Assembly (NCBI RefSeq): GCF_003148745.1
Contig: NZ_QGGU01000015.1
Span: 1 to 62,700 of the forward strand
Direction of reading: 5' to 3'
DNA from: Pleionea mediterranea
GTDB lineage: Bacteria; Pseudomonadota; Gammaproteobacteria; Enterobacterales; Kangiellaceae
DNA: 62,700 nt
The stretch's first letter is position 1; the number at the start of each line of letters is the position of its first letter. The position numbers and the translations under genes were made by a program. Positions 45,870 to 56,150 of the stretch are shown one piece after another. The notes under the pieces were generated by a model. It worked only from the letters and a program-made list of their open reading frames with translations. It did no database searches and was not told the DNA's origin.

Positions 45870-47327
45870 ATGAAAATTGTGGTTAAATTATTCCACGAAA
45901 TAATCATTAAAAGCCGTCCTGTTCGCAAATTGTTTACCAAGCAGTTGCATTACAACCTTGAGAACCTGCTAAAGCCACTGTTAAAAGAGGTGCGAGTTTA
46001 CAGACACTGGGATCGGATTGACATCACACTACCGGACGATATTTCGGAAGAGGTGTGGCTGGTGATCAAAGAGCGACTGCAATGTGTCCCCGGAATCGAC
46101 TTTTTATTGGTGGTCGATACTTATAACTTTGAACAGCTGAATGACATTACCGACCGCTGTGTTGAAACCTATACTGATGGACTCAAAGGTAAATCATTTT
46201 GTGTTCGTGTCAAACGTAAAGGTAAGCACTCATTTACCTCAAGTGAAGCCGAACGACAAATTGGTGGTGGATTGCTGGCGCGCACCGACGTTGAAAAAGT
46301 GATGCTGAAGGATCCCGATGTGCAAATCAATCTTGAAATCAATAATGATCAGGTGGATCTGGTTCGGACAAAACTGCCTGGACTTGGTGGTTACCCATTA
46401 GGGCAACAAGAAGCAACCTTATCTCTTATTTCCGGTGGTTTTGACTCAGGCGTTGCCAGTTTTTTAATGATGCGTCGTGGCGTAAAAACACACTTCTGCT
46501 TTTTCAATTTAGGTGGCATGGCGCACGAAATTGGCGTTAAGCAGGTCGCTTATTACCTTTGGAGTAAGTACGGTGCTTCCCATAAGGTTAAGTTTATCAG
46601 CGTTCCTTTTGAAGGTGTTGTAGAGCAGATTTTAACCACCATCGATAACTCATTAATGGGGGTAGTACTAAAACGAATGATGATGCGGGCGGCCGATAAA
46701 GTTGCACAAGATCTTGCGCTGGACACATTGGTTACCGGGGAGGCCATTGGACAGGTTTCCAGTCAAACACTGACCAATTTAAGTGTGATTGAGCAAGCCG
46801 CCGAGTCGTTAGTGATGCGGCCACTGATTGCCATGGATAAACAGGATATCATTGCACAGTCCAAGCGTATTGGCACGGAAGAGTTTGCGGCAAATATGCC
46901 GGAGTACTGTGGTGTAATATCCAATAAACCGTCAACCAAAGTAAAGTTGACTAAAGTTTTAGAATCCGAACAAAACTTTGATTTTACGGTTCTTGAAAAA
47001 GCGGTAGAAGATAAGCAGTTGGTCTCCATTGAAAAGGTGTTGGATGGATTAGATACCGATACTGATGTGGATACAGTAAAGATCCCTCAAGTTAACGATG
47101 TGGTTATTGATATCAGACACCCTGAAGAACAGGAAGCTAATCCATTAGTATTGACCAATAATCAGGTCGTAAAAATCCCATTTTACTCCATCAGTAGCCG
47201 GTTTTCTGAACTTAATGCAGAAAATAATTATTTACTTTATTGCGATAAAGGTGTGATGAGCAAAGTTCAGGCTCATCACTTAAAGCTGCAAGGGTTTCAA
47301 AATGTTAAGGTGTTACGCTATTCGTAG
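45870..47327 (+). CDS. thiI: tRNA 4-thiouridine synthase / sulfurtransferase ThiI
   Basis: ThiI makes 4-thiouridine at position 8 of tRNA and supplies sulfur for the thiamine thiazole. From ATG 45870 the protein has 485 residues; a TTG six codons earlier is unlikely. It has the ferredoxin-like and THUMP domains (GKSFCVRVKRKGKHSF), the PP-loop SLISGGFDSGVASF, MPEYCGVIS with the first redox Cys, and a C-terminal rhodanese domain with C458 in LLYCDKGVMS. The rhodanese domain is missing in many bacteria but present here, as in E. coli. It is convergent with the fimT-pilRS cluster. Confidence 0.95.
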   Translation: MKIVVKLFHEIIIKSRPVRKLFTKQLHYNLENLLKPLLKEVRVYRHWDRIDITLPDDISEEVWLVIKERLQCVPGIDFLLVVDTYNFEQLNDITDRCVETYTDGLKGKSFCVRVKRKGKHSFTSSEAERQIGGGLLARTDVEKVMLKDPDVQINLEINNDQVDLVRTKLPGLGGYPLGQQEATLSLISGGFDSGVASFLMMRRGVKTHFCFFNLGGMAHEIGVKQVAYYLWSKYGASHKVKFISVPFEGVVEQILTTIDNSLMGVVLKRMMMRAADKVAQDLALDTLVTGEAIGQVSSQTLTNLSVIEQAAESLVMRPLIAMDKQDIIAQSKRIGTEEFAANMPEYCGVISNKPSTKVKLTKVLESEQNFDFTVLEKAVEDKQLVSIEKVLDGLDTDTDVDTVKIPQVNDVVIDIRHPEEQEANPLVLTNNQVVKIPFYSISSRFSELNAENNYLLYCDKGVMSKVQAHHLKLQGFQNVKVLRYS

Positions 47328-47353
47328 GGTTTGCATTCTAAAGAGATGATAAT

Positions 47354-47911
47354 TTAAGCACAGCCAATTGGTTTGCCGTCTCTACCTTCATCAATACCAT
47401 CATGATTGTCATCTCTGGACATTTCTGCCCGCCCACTTTTGGCTAAAAAGATGGCTTTGGCGTATTTGGGTTGCTGATTGATGCACATGACGAAAGTGCC
47501 GTTATTATGCCAGGTAATACCCATGGGTAAAAAACGAATGGGCTTATTTCCTCTAAAGGATCGCCAGCGAATATTAAATTCCGGTACAGTGATCTGGTGG
47601 TAATTAATCAACTCATCTTCTTCCGCTTCATAACTGTTATTATTGTTTCGATCGGCAAATAATAGATAGCCGCTTGACCAGTCTGAATCGCACTCACTTT
47701 TTGTACTGCTGCCACATAACACAATATTCTTTGAATCACTGATAGCAAGTTTTCGAGCGGTTTGAATATTTGACATAAGATTAAAGGCTTCATTATCGAT
47801 GGCATTGGACAGTTTTAAGTGTTTAAAGCCCGGCAGTGCAAAACTGGCCATTAATATTGACAATGCGGAAGCGGCGAGTAATTCAAATAAAGTAAATCCT
47901 TTTACTTTCAT
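47354..47911 (-). CDS. Type IV minor pseudopilin, FimT/GspH-like
   Basis: From ATG 47911, with AGGAA upstream, the protein has 185 residues. It opens with the prepilin peptidase site and hydrophobic helix KGFTLFELLAASALSILMAS, where cleavage after Gly and Phe as first mature residue are expected, with Glu at position 5. The body is GspH/FimT-like: NIQTARKLAISDSKNIVLCG, GYLLFADRNNNNSYEAEED and KAIFLAKSGRAEMSRD. The DNNHDG-type acidic loops near the end may bind calcium. It stands beside pilR-pilS but no other minor pilin genes follow. Confidence 0.82.
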   Translation of the reverse strand: MKVKGFTLFELLAASALSILMASFALPGFKHLKLSNAIDNEAFNLMSNIQTARKLAISDSKNIVLCGSSTKSECDSDWSSGYLLFADRNNNNSYEAEEDELINYHQITVPEFNIRWRSFRGNKPIRFLPMGITWHNNGTFVMCINQQPKYAKAIFLAKSGRAEMSRDDNHDGIDEGRDGKPIGCA

Positions 47912-48038
47912 GATAATTCCTTTTATCCAGAAGTTTGGCTGCATTATCCGTATGCACACTGCCGAGATCCATAAGAAAATTAGACAGCTTGTTGTAAGCC
48001 TATCGCCATTCTATTTTTAAGTGATTGTTACGGCGTTG

Positions 48039-49385
48039 CTAATCAATATCCAGTTTTTTACATTTGTAGCGCATGGTTCTAAAACTTATACCAAGTAAGT
48101 CTGCCGCTGCGGTTTTGTTTCCACCTGTCTGTTCCAGCGCTTTTGCTATTTCTGTTTTCTCTATATCTTCAAGAAAGTCTTCCAGTGGCATGCCATTGCG
48201 CTCAATGCCATCACTGGTTTGCGAACTGTTACTTTGTGAAAGCAATATATCATTAGCGTTTAGCGTTTCATCAAGCGATAAGGTGATGGCCCGCTCCAGT
48301 ATATTTTCAAGCTCGCGAATATTACCCGGGAAGTGATATTGCTGCAGCTTTTTAATCACTGCTTCAGGAATGCTCGGTGGGGTTATTTGATTTCTATCCG
48401 CCAGACGGCGAACAAAGTAATCCACAAGTGCGGGAATATCGGCAACGCGTTCGCGAAGAGGTGGAACATTAATTTCAATTACATTGATGCGATAGAATAA
48501 ATCTTGACGAAAGCTGTCTTTTTCAACCATTTCGCTGAGATCGGTATGCGATGCAGATAAAATTCTGACATTAACGGGGTGTTCTTTTTCCGAGCCAACG
48601 GGACGAATACTCCGTTCCTGAACCGCACGTAACAATTTTACCTGCATGTTCAGTGGCAGCTCTGCTATTTCATCGAGAAATAATGTACCGCCATCAGCTG
48701 TTTTAAACAGTCCTTCCTTATCGCTCTGAGCGCCAGTGAAACTGCCTTTTTTATGGCCAAAAAACTCACTTTCCATTAACTCTGTAGGTATAGCGCCACA
48801 GTTGATGGCAACAAAAGGTGCGTCCGAACGTGGGCCATTACTGTGAATCAATCGGGCGACCATTTCTTTACCGGTTCCAGATTCGCCGCGAATATAAATA
48901 GGTGCCTGACTTTTTGCAACCTTAAGAATTAGCTGTTTTAACCGCTGCATATTATCGGTTTCACCGATAAATTTTTGTGAAAGCGTCGGTGATGTTTTAG
49001 TAGACTCTTTTTCACTGGGCTTTACTTTTAAAGCGTTACTAACAATGTTTCTTAAACTGCTTAAGTCGACTGGCTTGGAAATAAAATCAAAGGCACCGAG
49101 TTTCATTGCTTCTATGGCGGTTTGCATATTGCCATGTGCCGTAATTACCGCCACTGGCGTATCTGGCCGCTTGTTTTGCAAATACGTAACCAGCTCAAGG
49201 CCATCACCATCGGGCAATTTCATATCAGTCAGGCAGAGGTTATAGTTGTTGTTATCAATTTTAGCTTTAGCCTGACTGATATTAGGCGCAGTATCACAGT
49301 CAATGCCCATACGAATTAGCGTTATCGAGAGTAATTCTAATATATCGGGTTCGTCGTCAATTAATAGCGCTTGAGGTTGTGTCAT
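48039..49385 (-). CDS. pilR: Sigma-54 dependent response regulator PilR
   Basis: PilR activates pilin transcription with sigma-54. The 448-residue protein has a receiver domain (phospho-Asp D54 in LCLTDMKLPDG), an AAA+ domain with Walker A GESGTGKE, the sigma-54 contact loop GSFTGA (the Ser variant usual in PilR), and a Fis-type HTH at the end (GNKTAAADLLGISFRTMRYK). ATG 49385 is preferred over a TTG six codons earlier. It overlaps the end of pilS by 29 bp, so the pair is coupled. No pilA or other pilus assembly gene is in view; the targets must be elsewhere. Confidence 0.92.
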   Translation of the reverse strand: MTQPQALLIDDEPDILELLSITLIRMGIDCDTAPNISQAKAKIDNNNYNLCLTDMKLPDGDGLELVTYLQNKRPDTPVAVITAHGNMQTAIEAMKLGAFDFISKPVDLSSLRNIVSNALKVKPSEKESTKTSPTLSQKFIGETDNMQRLKQLILKVAKSQAPIYIRGESGTGKEMVARLIHSNGPRSDAPFVAINCGAIPTELMESEFFGHKKGSFTGAQSDKEGLFKTADGGTLFLDEIAELPLNMQVKLLRAVQERSIRPVGSEKEHPVNVRILSASHTDLSEMVEKDSFRQDLFYRINVIEINVPPLRERVADIPALVDYFVRRLADRNQITPPSIPEAVIKKLQQYHFPGNIRELENILERAITLSLDETLNANDILLSQSNSSQTSDGIERNGMPLEDFLEDIEKTEIAKALEQTGGNKTAAADLLGISFRTMRYKCKKLDID

Positions 49386-50970
49386 GCTTATCATCTCTGG
49401 CAAATGAAATTCTGAAACAGCTGCCGCCTGCGGGTACAGGAATAAAATTCAGCTGAGCGCGATTAGCTTCACATAGTTCTTTTGAAACGTAAAGGCCGAG
49501 TCCTGTGCCTGTGGCACTGGTGGTGAAAAATGGTTCGAAAATATTTTCTGCAACCGATGGAGGAATACCTTCGCCTTTATCAATAATATCAAGAAATGGA
49601 CGTTTTGTTTTAAAGTTGATGCCGGCAATTAAACTTAAACTGCCTCGCCCGGTATGACTAAGGCTATGTCGTATACCGTTTTCGGATAAGTTGGTCACCA
49701 CTTGCATCAGTTGACTGATATCAAACTGTACCGATAAATCTTCTGGATTAATGTCGACAAACAGCTGCAGTTTTTCTTTATTGTTTTTTTCCAGCTCATC
49801 ACAAATGTTTTTCAAGAACGATGAGAGATTAACGGATTGAGGCTCAGATACCCGACGTTGAGACAATTGCATTACATTTTCAATGATGGCATTCACCCGT
49901 ATGGCATTTTTTTGCACCATATCCACCAACCGTTTGTCGGCTTCAGTGATATCCGGAGACTCGTAGATGAGTTGAGCGGCATGACTTAATGCGCCCAGAG
50001 GGTTTCGTATTTCATGGGCGATGCTTGCGGTTAGTCGCCCTAGCGAGGCTAGTTTTAAGTTTTGTGCCTGCTGGGTCATTGGGGTGGAATCTTCCAGAAA
50101 TATCAAACTTTGGTCATTTCGATGATCAATTTGCGACAGTGTAATATCAATTTTTGGCCCGGTAGGTGACTGTTTAAAGCTGGATCGAGCGTGCCCAGTT
50201 TTTTTCCATTGTTGTACTTTTGCGTTAAGTTCATTGTTCACTATGCTCAGATTTTGCCCTTCAATGTGTTCCGGCATTTCGAGTAGTTGCCAGGCCGCAG
50301 TATTCATAAACTGTACATTATGATCTTCGTCGACAACGATGACCCCGGTTTTCATAAACTGAATAATTTTCTCATTCAGTTTTTCCATGCTGGCCAAATC
50401 GGCACTAGTTAATTCTGCCTCAAGTTCACTTTGTTTTAAGCGACGAGCTGTTAACAAAGCAAACAGAGAGGTGGCAAAGAATGTTGCGCCTAATAAACCT
50501 GCCTGGGTTATGTAATCATCGGGACTTTGCCCTGACAGGTTTAAGTAGATGGCTTCGCCCAGCACTGCTGCGGTAGCAATAGCCGCAAAAACAATGGATG
50601 AGGTACGCTCAACTAATAAACATGCTGTGGTTACCGACACCGCCATCAACATGCCAAGTCCGGTTGCTATACCGCCACTGGCATGCATTAACAGCGTAAG
50701 AAGGACAATATCAATAAAAACCTGAATTTCCACCAGAAAGCGAAAAATATCGGAGCGATTCTTATTGATGAAATAAAAGCCAATGCTGGTACAAAGGTAA
50801 ATAACCGAAGACCAATGAAATAAAATGGGCGATTTTTGGCCGAGAAATACTTCGCCGGCTTTTGCCTGAAACAGCACTAATAAAAAACCCGCAACAACTA
50901 TTCGATAGATGGTGTAGATCTGTAAGGCTCTAAGCGATGTGTATTGATGCTCGACTTTTAAATCTTTCAT
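49357..50970 (-). CDS. pilS: Sensor histidine kinase PilS
   Basis: PilS senses membrane pilin and phosphorylates PilR. The 537 residues begin with six membrane helices (about 15-190), followed by a PAS-like domain (about 200-310, [20 protein letters not shown]). The dimerisation and phosphorylation site is H319 in [20 protein letters not shown], and the ATP-binding lobe has the N box ([13 protein letters not shown]), G1 ([11 protein letters not shown]) and G2 (TGTGLGLYV). It precedes and overlaps pilR on the same strand. The 252-bp upstream gap to nadE holds the divergent promoters. Confidence 0.92.
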   Translation of the reverse strand: MKDLKVEHQYTSLRALQIYTIYRIVVAGFLLVLFQAKAGEVFLGQKSPILFHWSSVIYLCTSIGFYFINKNRSDIFRFLVEIQVFIDIVLLTLLMHASGGIATGLGMLMAVSVTTACLLVERTSSIVFAAIATAAVLGEAIYLNLSGQSPDDYITQAGLLGATFFATSLFALLTARRLKQSELEAELTSADLASMEKLNEKIIQFMKTGVIVVDEDHNVQFMNTAAWQLLEMPEHIEGQNLSIVNNELNAKVQQWKKTGHARSSFKQSPTGPKIDITLSQIDHRNDQSLIFLEDSTPMTQQAQNLKLASLGRLTASIAHEIRNPLGALSHAAQLIYESPDITEADKRLVDMVQKNAIRVNAIIENVMQLSQRRVSEPQSVNLSSFLKNICDELEKNNKEKLQLFVDINPEDLSVQFDISQLMQVVTNLSENGIRHSLSHTGRGSLSLIAGINFKTKRPFLDIIDKGEGIPPSVAENIFEPFFTTSATGTGLGLYVSKELCEANRAQLNFIPVPAGGSCFRISFARDDKHDTTSSAIN

Positions 50971-51222
50971 GTTGGTCCTGGCGGATTTTTTATGCGATTG
51001 AACTCCTGTGGGTTACAGATACAATTATCGTAACGGAAGGTCCTCCATTTATAGTCTAAAGATACAGGGAACTCAGGCTATTGAAAAGATTGTCATTCAG
51101 TCTGGTGGTTTTAGTTGGTATTGCTGAAGTATTGTCATTTGGTTATTTTAAATTGTCTTATGGTAAACTCATTAAATTCATAGTAAATCTTATCATGATG
51201 GCAAAAATAAAAAGGTGGTTTA

Positions 51223-52068
51223 ATGAAACAGCGTGACATCGTTAGTGAAATGCGCGTGCTTCCTGAAATAAATGTTTCTCATGAAATAAAACGGCGAGTG
51301 GATTTTATTAAATCTCAGCTTATTCAATCGAACACTCGCAGTCTTGTGTTGGGGATCAGTGGTGGTGTCGATTCCACAACATTAGGACGATTGTCGCAGT
51401 TGGCGGTTAATCAATTGAATGAGTCTACTCAATCATCTCGCTACCAATTTATTGCAGTGCGATTACCATACGGTGAACAGCGTGATGAAGCCGATGCTCA
51501 ATTGGCTCTCGACTTTATTCAACCATCCCAATGTCTTACTATTAATATAAAAGCCGCGGCTGATGCGCTGAGTGATAATGTGGTTGGTGCCTTGCAATCG
51601 GCTTCGATGTCAATGGCAGATGAGTCCGCTCAGGATTTTGTTAAGGGCAATGTGAAAGCGCGTCAGAGAATGGTAGCGCAATATCAGGTGGCCGGTTTGG
51701 TGGGAGGCCTTGTATTGGGTACTGATCATTCGGCAGAAAATATAACTGGATTCTTCACCAAGTGGGGTGACGGAGCTTGTGATTTAGCGCCATTATTTGG
51801 GCTGAACAAGCGTCAGGTCCGTCAGTTGGCGGCTCATCTTGGAGCACCAGAAACACTTATTACAAAAGCGCCCACTGCGGATCTTGAGTGCCTTGACCCT
51901 GGTAAGCAAGATGAAGCCGCTTTGGGAGTGACTTACGATCAAATTGATGATTTTCTGGAAGGAAAATCTATCGAAACGAAAGCCGAGCAATTATTGATAA
52001 CTATCTATCAGAAAACGCAACATAAACGGCAACCCATTGCTACCCTGTATGATAATGAGACCGTGTAA
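51223..52068 (+). CDS. nadE: Ammonia-dependent NAD(+) synthase NadE
   Basis: NadE makes NAD from deamido-NAD, ATP and ammonia. The 281 residues include the PP-loop [54 protein letters not shown] and a C-terminal [10 protein letters not shown]. No N-terminal glutaminase domain is present, so it is the ammonia-dependent form typical of E. coli NadE. The start ATG has a clear AGGTGG. glnB follows after 64 bp. That pair links NAD synthesis and nitrogen sensing by position only. Confidence 0.94.
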   Translation: MKQRDIVSEMRVLPEINVSHEIKRRVDFIKSQLIQSNTRSLVLGISGGVDSTTLGRLSQLAVNQLNESTQSSRYQFIAVRLPYGEQRDEADAQLALDFIQPSQCLTINIKAAADALSDNVVGALQSASMSMADESAQDFVKGNVKARQRMVAQYQVAGLVGGLVLGTDHSAENITGFFTKWGDGACDLAPLFGLNKRQVRQLAAHLGAPETLITKAPTADLECLDPGKQDEAALGVTYDQIDDFLEGKSIETKAEQLLITIYQKTQHKRQPIATLYDNETV

Positions 52069-52096
52069 TGGACACACTTAAACGTCGATATAATGA

Positions 52097-52471
<375 letters not shown>

Positions 52472-52516
52472 TCGATAACAAAACAGTTGATTGGTGTTGA
52501 GTTGTTTTTAAGCACT

Positions 52517-52536
52517 AATACCATGCTTATGGTATT
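52517..52536 (+). other. Small hairpin after glnB
   Basis: AATACCAT (52517-52524) pairs perfectly with ATGGTATT (52529-52536) around GCTT. It precedes the main terminator and may be a processing or stability element. Confidence 0.4.
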
Positions 52537-52547
52537 TGGGATTATAC

Positions 52548-52595
52548 TAAACCATTAAAAAAGGCTTCTAAACAGAAGCCTTTTTTAATGGTTTA
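52548..52595. terminator. Bidirectional terminator, glnB and bamD
   Basis: A perfect 22-bp stem (52548-52569 with 52574-52595; core AAAGGCTTCT) surrounds the loop AAAC. A- and T-runs inside the stem give termination on both strands, for glnB (+) and bamD (-). Confidence 0.92.
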
Positions 52596-52628
52596 ATAAT
52601 TTTTAGCCAATCCTAGGAGGCGTCCTTG

Positions 52629-53387
52629 TTACAGTTTTGCAGCATACTCCGGGTAATTTAGCTTAAGTACATTTTTGGCTTTCTCGGATAGTTCACTTAA
52701 ATTCAACAAGTCGTAAGCGGTTGCCATGACAACTAATGCATCGGGTATTGCTGTTGTTTTAGGGTAGTTTTCGACAATATATTGAGCTCTGTTAGCTGCA
52801 GCAATGTAGGCGCTTCGTTCCATGTAATAACGGGCAACATGCAGTTCGTAGCTGGCAAGGCGGTTACGCAGAAAAATCATACGCTTTTGCGCGTCTTTGG
52901 CGTAACTGCTGTTTGGGTATTTGCGCAGTAACTCGGCAAAATCGCTGAATGCCTGACGAGCCGTTGAAGCATCGCGCTGTGATAAGTCTGCTGATAATAG
53001 TTCTTTAAAAAAGCCCACTTCAGCCGTAAAGTTGGTCAGGCCTTTCATATAATAGGCGTAATCGACATTGTCGTGGTTTGGATTTTGCCGTATAAAGCGT
53101 TCTGCCGCTGAAATCGCTGACGCTGAATCTCTGGCCATATAATAGGCATAAATAAGCGATGTTTGAGCCTGATGAGAATATGGGCCAAACGGATAGAGGC
53201 TGTCGAGTTGTTCTAGATGCTGAATCGCAGACTGGTAATTGCCAGCTTTCATCGATGTTTGCGATTTTTCATACAGCTTAAAGGCATCATCCGCTAACGG
53301 AACCTCAACATCGTCGGTGGATGTAGAGGCGCAGGAAATCAGTAGCCCAGAAAGTAAAACACAAAATAAAACACGAAATTTTTTCAT
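52629..53387 (-). CDS. bamD: Outer-membrane assembly lipoprotein BamD
   Basis: BamD is the essential lipoprotein partner of BamA in outer-membrane protein insertion. From ATG 53387 (a TTG three codons earlier is less likely) the protein has 252 residues, with a lipobox LISC (C19). The tetratricopeptide-type repeats include YEKSQTSMKAGNYQSAIQHL, YAYYMARDSASAISAAERF and YYMKGLTNFTAEVGFF. Length and order fit YfiO/ComL. It is divergent from rluD across 182 bp, a gammaproteobacterial arrangement also found in E. coli. Confidence 0.94.
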   Translation of the reverse strand: MKKFRVLFCVLLSGLLISCASTSTDDVEVPLADDAFKLYEKSQTSMKAGNYQSAIQHLEQLDSLYPFGPYSHQAQTSLIYAYYMARDSASAISAAERFIRQNPNHDNVDYAYYMKGLTNFTAEVGFFKELLSADLSQRDASTARQAFSDFAELLRKYPNSSYAKDAQKRMIFLRNRLASYELHVARYYMERSAYIAAANRAQYIVENYPKTTAIPDALVVMATAYDLLNLSELSEKAKNVLKLNYPEYAAKL

Positions 53388-53569
53388 ACTTCTCAATAGT
53401 TCGTTAAAATTTAATCATATCGTTAGTGTCAGGCATTCTACCGGAGCAAGCCAGCAAGGCCAATGACTATTTTCGACCCGAGTTTTCAAACAATTATAAT
53501 TAGCTGAATACGCACAATAACAGTTGTAGAGGCTATTAACGCAAAAAGGTTCCCTAAAAACATAATCTG

Positions 53570-54532
53570 ATGGAAAAACAAGAATTTAAACAATCCTTTA
53601 CGGCAGATAAGTCTGACTTTGGTCAACGTTTTGATCAAACGGTTGCCAAGTATTGCACCGAAGTGTCTCGTTCAAAGCTGCAGGACTGGATAAAAAAAGG
53701 TTGCGTAAAGCTAAATGGGGAAGTGATCACTAAAGCAAGAGTTAAGCTGATGGGTGATGAAACCATCGAAATTGATGCCGAACTGGAAATAGCTGGTGAA
53801 TGGCAGCCGCAGGACATACCCCTTGATGTGGTGTTTCAGGATGAACATATTCTGGTGATCAATAAACCTGCCGGGCTGGTGGTACATCCGGCTCCGGGCA
53901 ATAAGGATGGTACTCTGGTCAATGCGCTGTTGCATCTGGATCTCGATCTAAAACATTTACCTCGCGCAGGCATTATCCATCGACTGGATAAAGAAACTTC
54001 AGGTTTGTTGATAGTGGCACGAACCTTGGAGGCGCATACTCATTTGGTGGCTCAGTTACAAGAGAGGGCATTCGAGCGGGAATATCAGTGCATTTGTCAC
54101 GGTCAGATGGTTTCTGGCGGCAGCATCGATGAGCCCATAGGGCGACACCCTCAAAGCCGGATAAAAATGGCGGTGACCACCAGTGGTAAAGAAGCCATTA
54201 CTCATTTTAGACTGCGCGAAAAGTTTAACGACTTTACTCATTTGAAGGTTAACCTTGAAACAGGGCGGACGCATCAAATTCGGGTTCATATGGCTCATTT
54301 ACATTACCCGCTGGTGGGTGATCCAACCTATGGCCGCGCCAACTATGCGCCCAGCGGTTCCAGTGACCGCTTGAAGCAGGCGGTTCGTGGGTTTAAGCGA
54401 CAAGCCTTGCACGCACGAAAACTTGGTGTGATGCATCCGGTAACACAAGAATCATTAAGCTGGGAAGTGGCACCGCCAGAAGACTACACAGAGTTGCTAA
54501 AAGTGCTGCAACAGGAAAACCCCATTTCATGA
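53570..54532 (+). CDS. rluD: 23S rRNA pseudouridine(1911/1915/1917) synthase RluD
   Basis: RluD makes three pseudouridines in helix 69 of 23S rRNA. The 320-residue protein has an N-terminal S4 domain (GQRFDQTVAKYC to VKLNGE), then the RluA-type domain with the catalytic D140 in GIIHRLDKETSGLLIVART, NKPAGLVVHPAPGN and LETGRTHQIRVHM. The ATG is 3 bp after GATTTA without a strong ribosome-binding site. pgeF overlaps by 4 bp (ATGA at 54529-54532), which is the same as the E. coli rluD-yfiH pair. Confidence 0.94.
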   Translation: MEKQEFKQSFTADKSDFGQRFDQTVAKYCTEVSRSKLQDWIKKGCVKLNGEVITKARVKLMGDETIEIDAELEIAGEWQPQDIPLDVVFQDEHILVINKPAGLVVHPAPGNKDGTLVNALLHLDLDLKHLPRAGIIHRLDKETSGLLIVARTLEAHTHLVAQLQERAFEREYQCICHGQMVSGGSIDEPIGRHPQSRIKMAVTTSGKEAITHFRLREKFNDFTHLKVNLETGRTHQIRVHMAHLHYPLVGDPTYGRANYAPSGSSDRLKQAVRGFKRQALHARKLGVMHPVTQESLSWEVAPPEDYTELLKVLQQENPIS

Positions 54533-55341
54533 CCGATGAGCATCGATTGACTCATCCTGACTGGCCAGTACCATCACAGGTTCATGCGATCATAACTACC
54601 CGTGTTGGAGGCTCAAGCCGAGGTGCTTTTCAAGGTTTGAATCTGGCGAGTCACGTGGGTGATGACCCTAAAAAGGTTGCCGCTAATCGGCTCGAACTGG
54701 AGCGTCTGGCAAACTTGCCTTCACAACCGGTTTGGCTCAATCAGACCCATTCAACTCAGGTGATCGCTGCTGACTCTAATATTGGGCTATTAACTGAACA
54801 TCAGTCTGGGGTGCAAAAGGAACAACAGGCTAGTCATCATAACAATTCGAACACAGCTCTAGACGCCGATGCATCTGTTTCATCATCTTCAAATGTTGTT
54901 TGCTGCGTCTTAACGGCGGATTGCTTGCCAATATTGCTGACAAATCAGCAGGGTGACTGGGTGGCTGCCATTCACGCCGGTTGGCGTGGTTTATTAAATG
55001 GCATTATTGAAAACACACTCAGCCAATATTCTTCTAGCACTCATGAGTTACTGGCCTGGTTAGGGCCTGCCATCAGTCAAGCGAAGTTCGAAGTGGGTGC
55101 TGAGGTACGGCAAATGTTTTTGTCCCAAAATGCCAGTGATGACGTGTTTTTTAAAGTTTCTGGCGAAAAGTATCTGGCCGACTTATATGGCATTGCTCGT
55201 AGAAAATTGAATCAACAACATGTTGATGTTTATGGTGGTGACTATTGTACTTATCAGCAGCCTGAGTTGTTTTATTCCTATCGGCGTGATGGTGAAACTG
55301 GCAGAATGGCCAGCTTAATCTGGTTTGACAGAATAAATTAG
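54529..55341 (+). CDS. pgeF: Peptidoglycan editing factor PgeF (YfiH)
   Basis: PgeF removes misincorporated amino acids from peptidoglycan precursors; the fold is of the multicopper polyphenol-oxidase (laccase domain) type. The metal-site motifs are NQTHSTQVI, CVLTADCLPILLTN and AIHAGWRGLLNGI, with YCTYQQPELFYSYRRDG near the end. The 270-residue protein is about 25 longer than E. coli YfiH owing to a Gln/Ser/Asn-rich insertion (about 90-120) between the first and second motifs. It is coupled to rluD by a 4-bp overlap, and its stop overlaps the Shine-Dalgarno (TAGGA) of the next gene. Confidence 0.9.
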   Translation: MTDEHRLTHPDWPVPSQVHAIITTRVGGSSRGAFQGLNLASHVGDDPKKVAANRLELERLANLPSQPVWLNQTHSTQVIAADSNIGLLTEHQSGVQKEQQASHHNNSNTALDADASVSSSSNVVCCVLTADCLPILLTNQQGDWVAAIHAGWRGLLNGIIENTLSQYSSSTHELLAWLGPAISQAKFEVGAEVRQMFLSQNASDDVFFKVSGEKYLADLYGIARRKLNQQHVDVYGGDYCTYQQPELFYSYRRDGETGRMASLIWFDRIN

Positions 55342-55351
55342 GACGAAGAGT

Positions 55352-56053
55352 TTGTACGATTATTTATATTGGCTTACAGGATCAGCCATTGCTATTTTGC
55401 TTTGGACAGTAATCGGACTTAAAGCTAATCGGGCTGACTGGGGTTTTTGGTTAACCAACAGTATCGATGGGTGGATTCGAATCTTTTGTCGTTATTATCA
55501 TCGGCTTGATGGCGACACAATTATTCTGCCCGAAAAAGGAGGCGCCATTGTGGTGGCTAATCACATTTCTGGATTGGATCCTTTCTTACTAATCGCTTCC
55601 TGTCGACGTCCTCTGCATTTTTTAATTGCTAAAGAAGAATACCAACGATTTGGTTTAACCTGGATGTTTAAACTGGCCGGTTGCATACCGGTGGATCGTT
55701 CAGGACGGGTTGATAAAGCCTTTAAAGAAGTCATTCGCCGCGTAAAACAGGGCGATGTTGTTGCATTATTTCCCCATGGAAAAATTCATCTGGACAGTGA
55801 TGAAAAAATACAAATAAAACCAGGGTTAAGACGATTATCACAAAAACTCGATTGTCATGTTTACCCTGCGCGAATTGAAGGCGTTAAAGGCCCAGGCAGT
55901 GTTTTTACAGGCGTAGTTTTACGCGGTAAAGCACGACTCACTTGCTTCCCATCGCTGGCCAGCTATCATTTCTTACAAGATGACATTGATGTTCAACTGG
56001 GCGCTGTATTGTTAGGAAGAAACACCGATACAAACTTGTTCGATCATACATAA
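55352..56053 (+). CDS. PlsC-like 1-acylglycerol-3-phosphate acyltransferase
   Basis: The 233-residue protein is a glycerolipid acyltransferase with one N-terminal membrane helix (about 5-22). The catalytic NHxxxxD motif is NHISGLD, followed by FLIAKEEYQRF. The usual FPEG loop reads LFPHGKIHL, with His replacing Glu, which occurs in some family members. The start is TTG 55352 with AGGA overlapping the pgeF stop. It ends 97 bp before clpB, so it belongs to the rluD-pgeF operon. The acceptor lipid is inferred from the family. Confidence 0.8.
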   Translation: MYDYLYWLTGSAIAILLWTVIGLKANRADWGFWLTNSIDGWIRIFCRYYHRLDGDTIILPEKGGAIVVANHISGLDPFLLIASCRRPLHFLIAKEEYQRFGLTWMFKLAGCIPVDRSGRVDKAFKEVIRRVKQGDVVALFPHGKIHLDSDEKIQIKPGLRRLSQKLDCHVYPARIEGVKGPGSVFTGVVLRGKARLTCFPSLASYHFLQDDIDVQLGAVLLGRNTDTNLFDHT

Positions 56054-56066
56054 AGTTCAGTGGTGC

Positions 56067-56096
56067 GTTGAATTTATCGTTTTTCGCCCCAATTTA
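56067..56096 (+). promoter_or_regulatory. Candidate sigma-32 heat-shock promoter of clpB
   Basis: GTTGAAT (56067-56073) and CCCCAATTT (56087-56095) lie 13 bp apart, close to the sigma-32 consensus CTTGAAA-N13-CCCCATNT. The position, about 55 bp before the clpB start, is right for it. It is the only such match I noticed in this part of the window. Confidence 0.6.
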
Positions 56097-56150
56097 TAGG
56101 TCAGTGTTATTGTTAAAAATAGTTATGATCTAAAGGTGGAGTAAACGGTC

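Noticed and set aside
47912-48038. Sigma-54 promoter for fimT
   Set aside because: The best match lacks the invariant G at -12; kept only as a weak remark.
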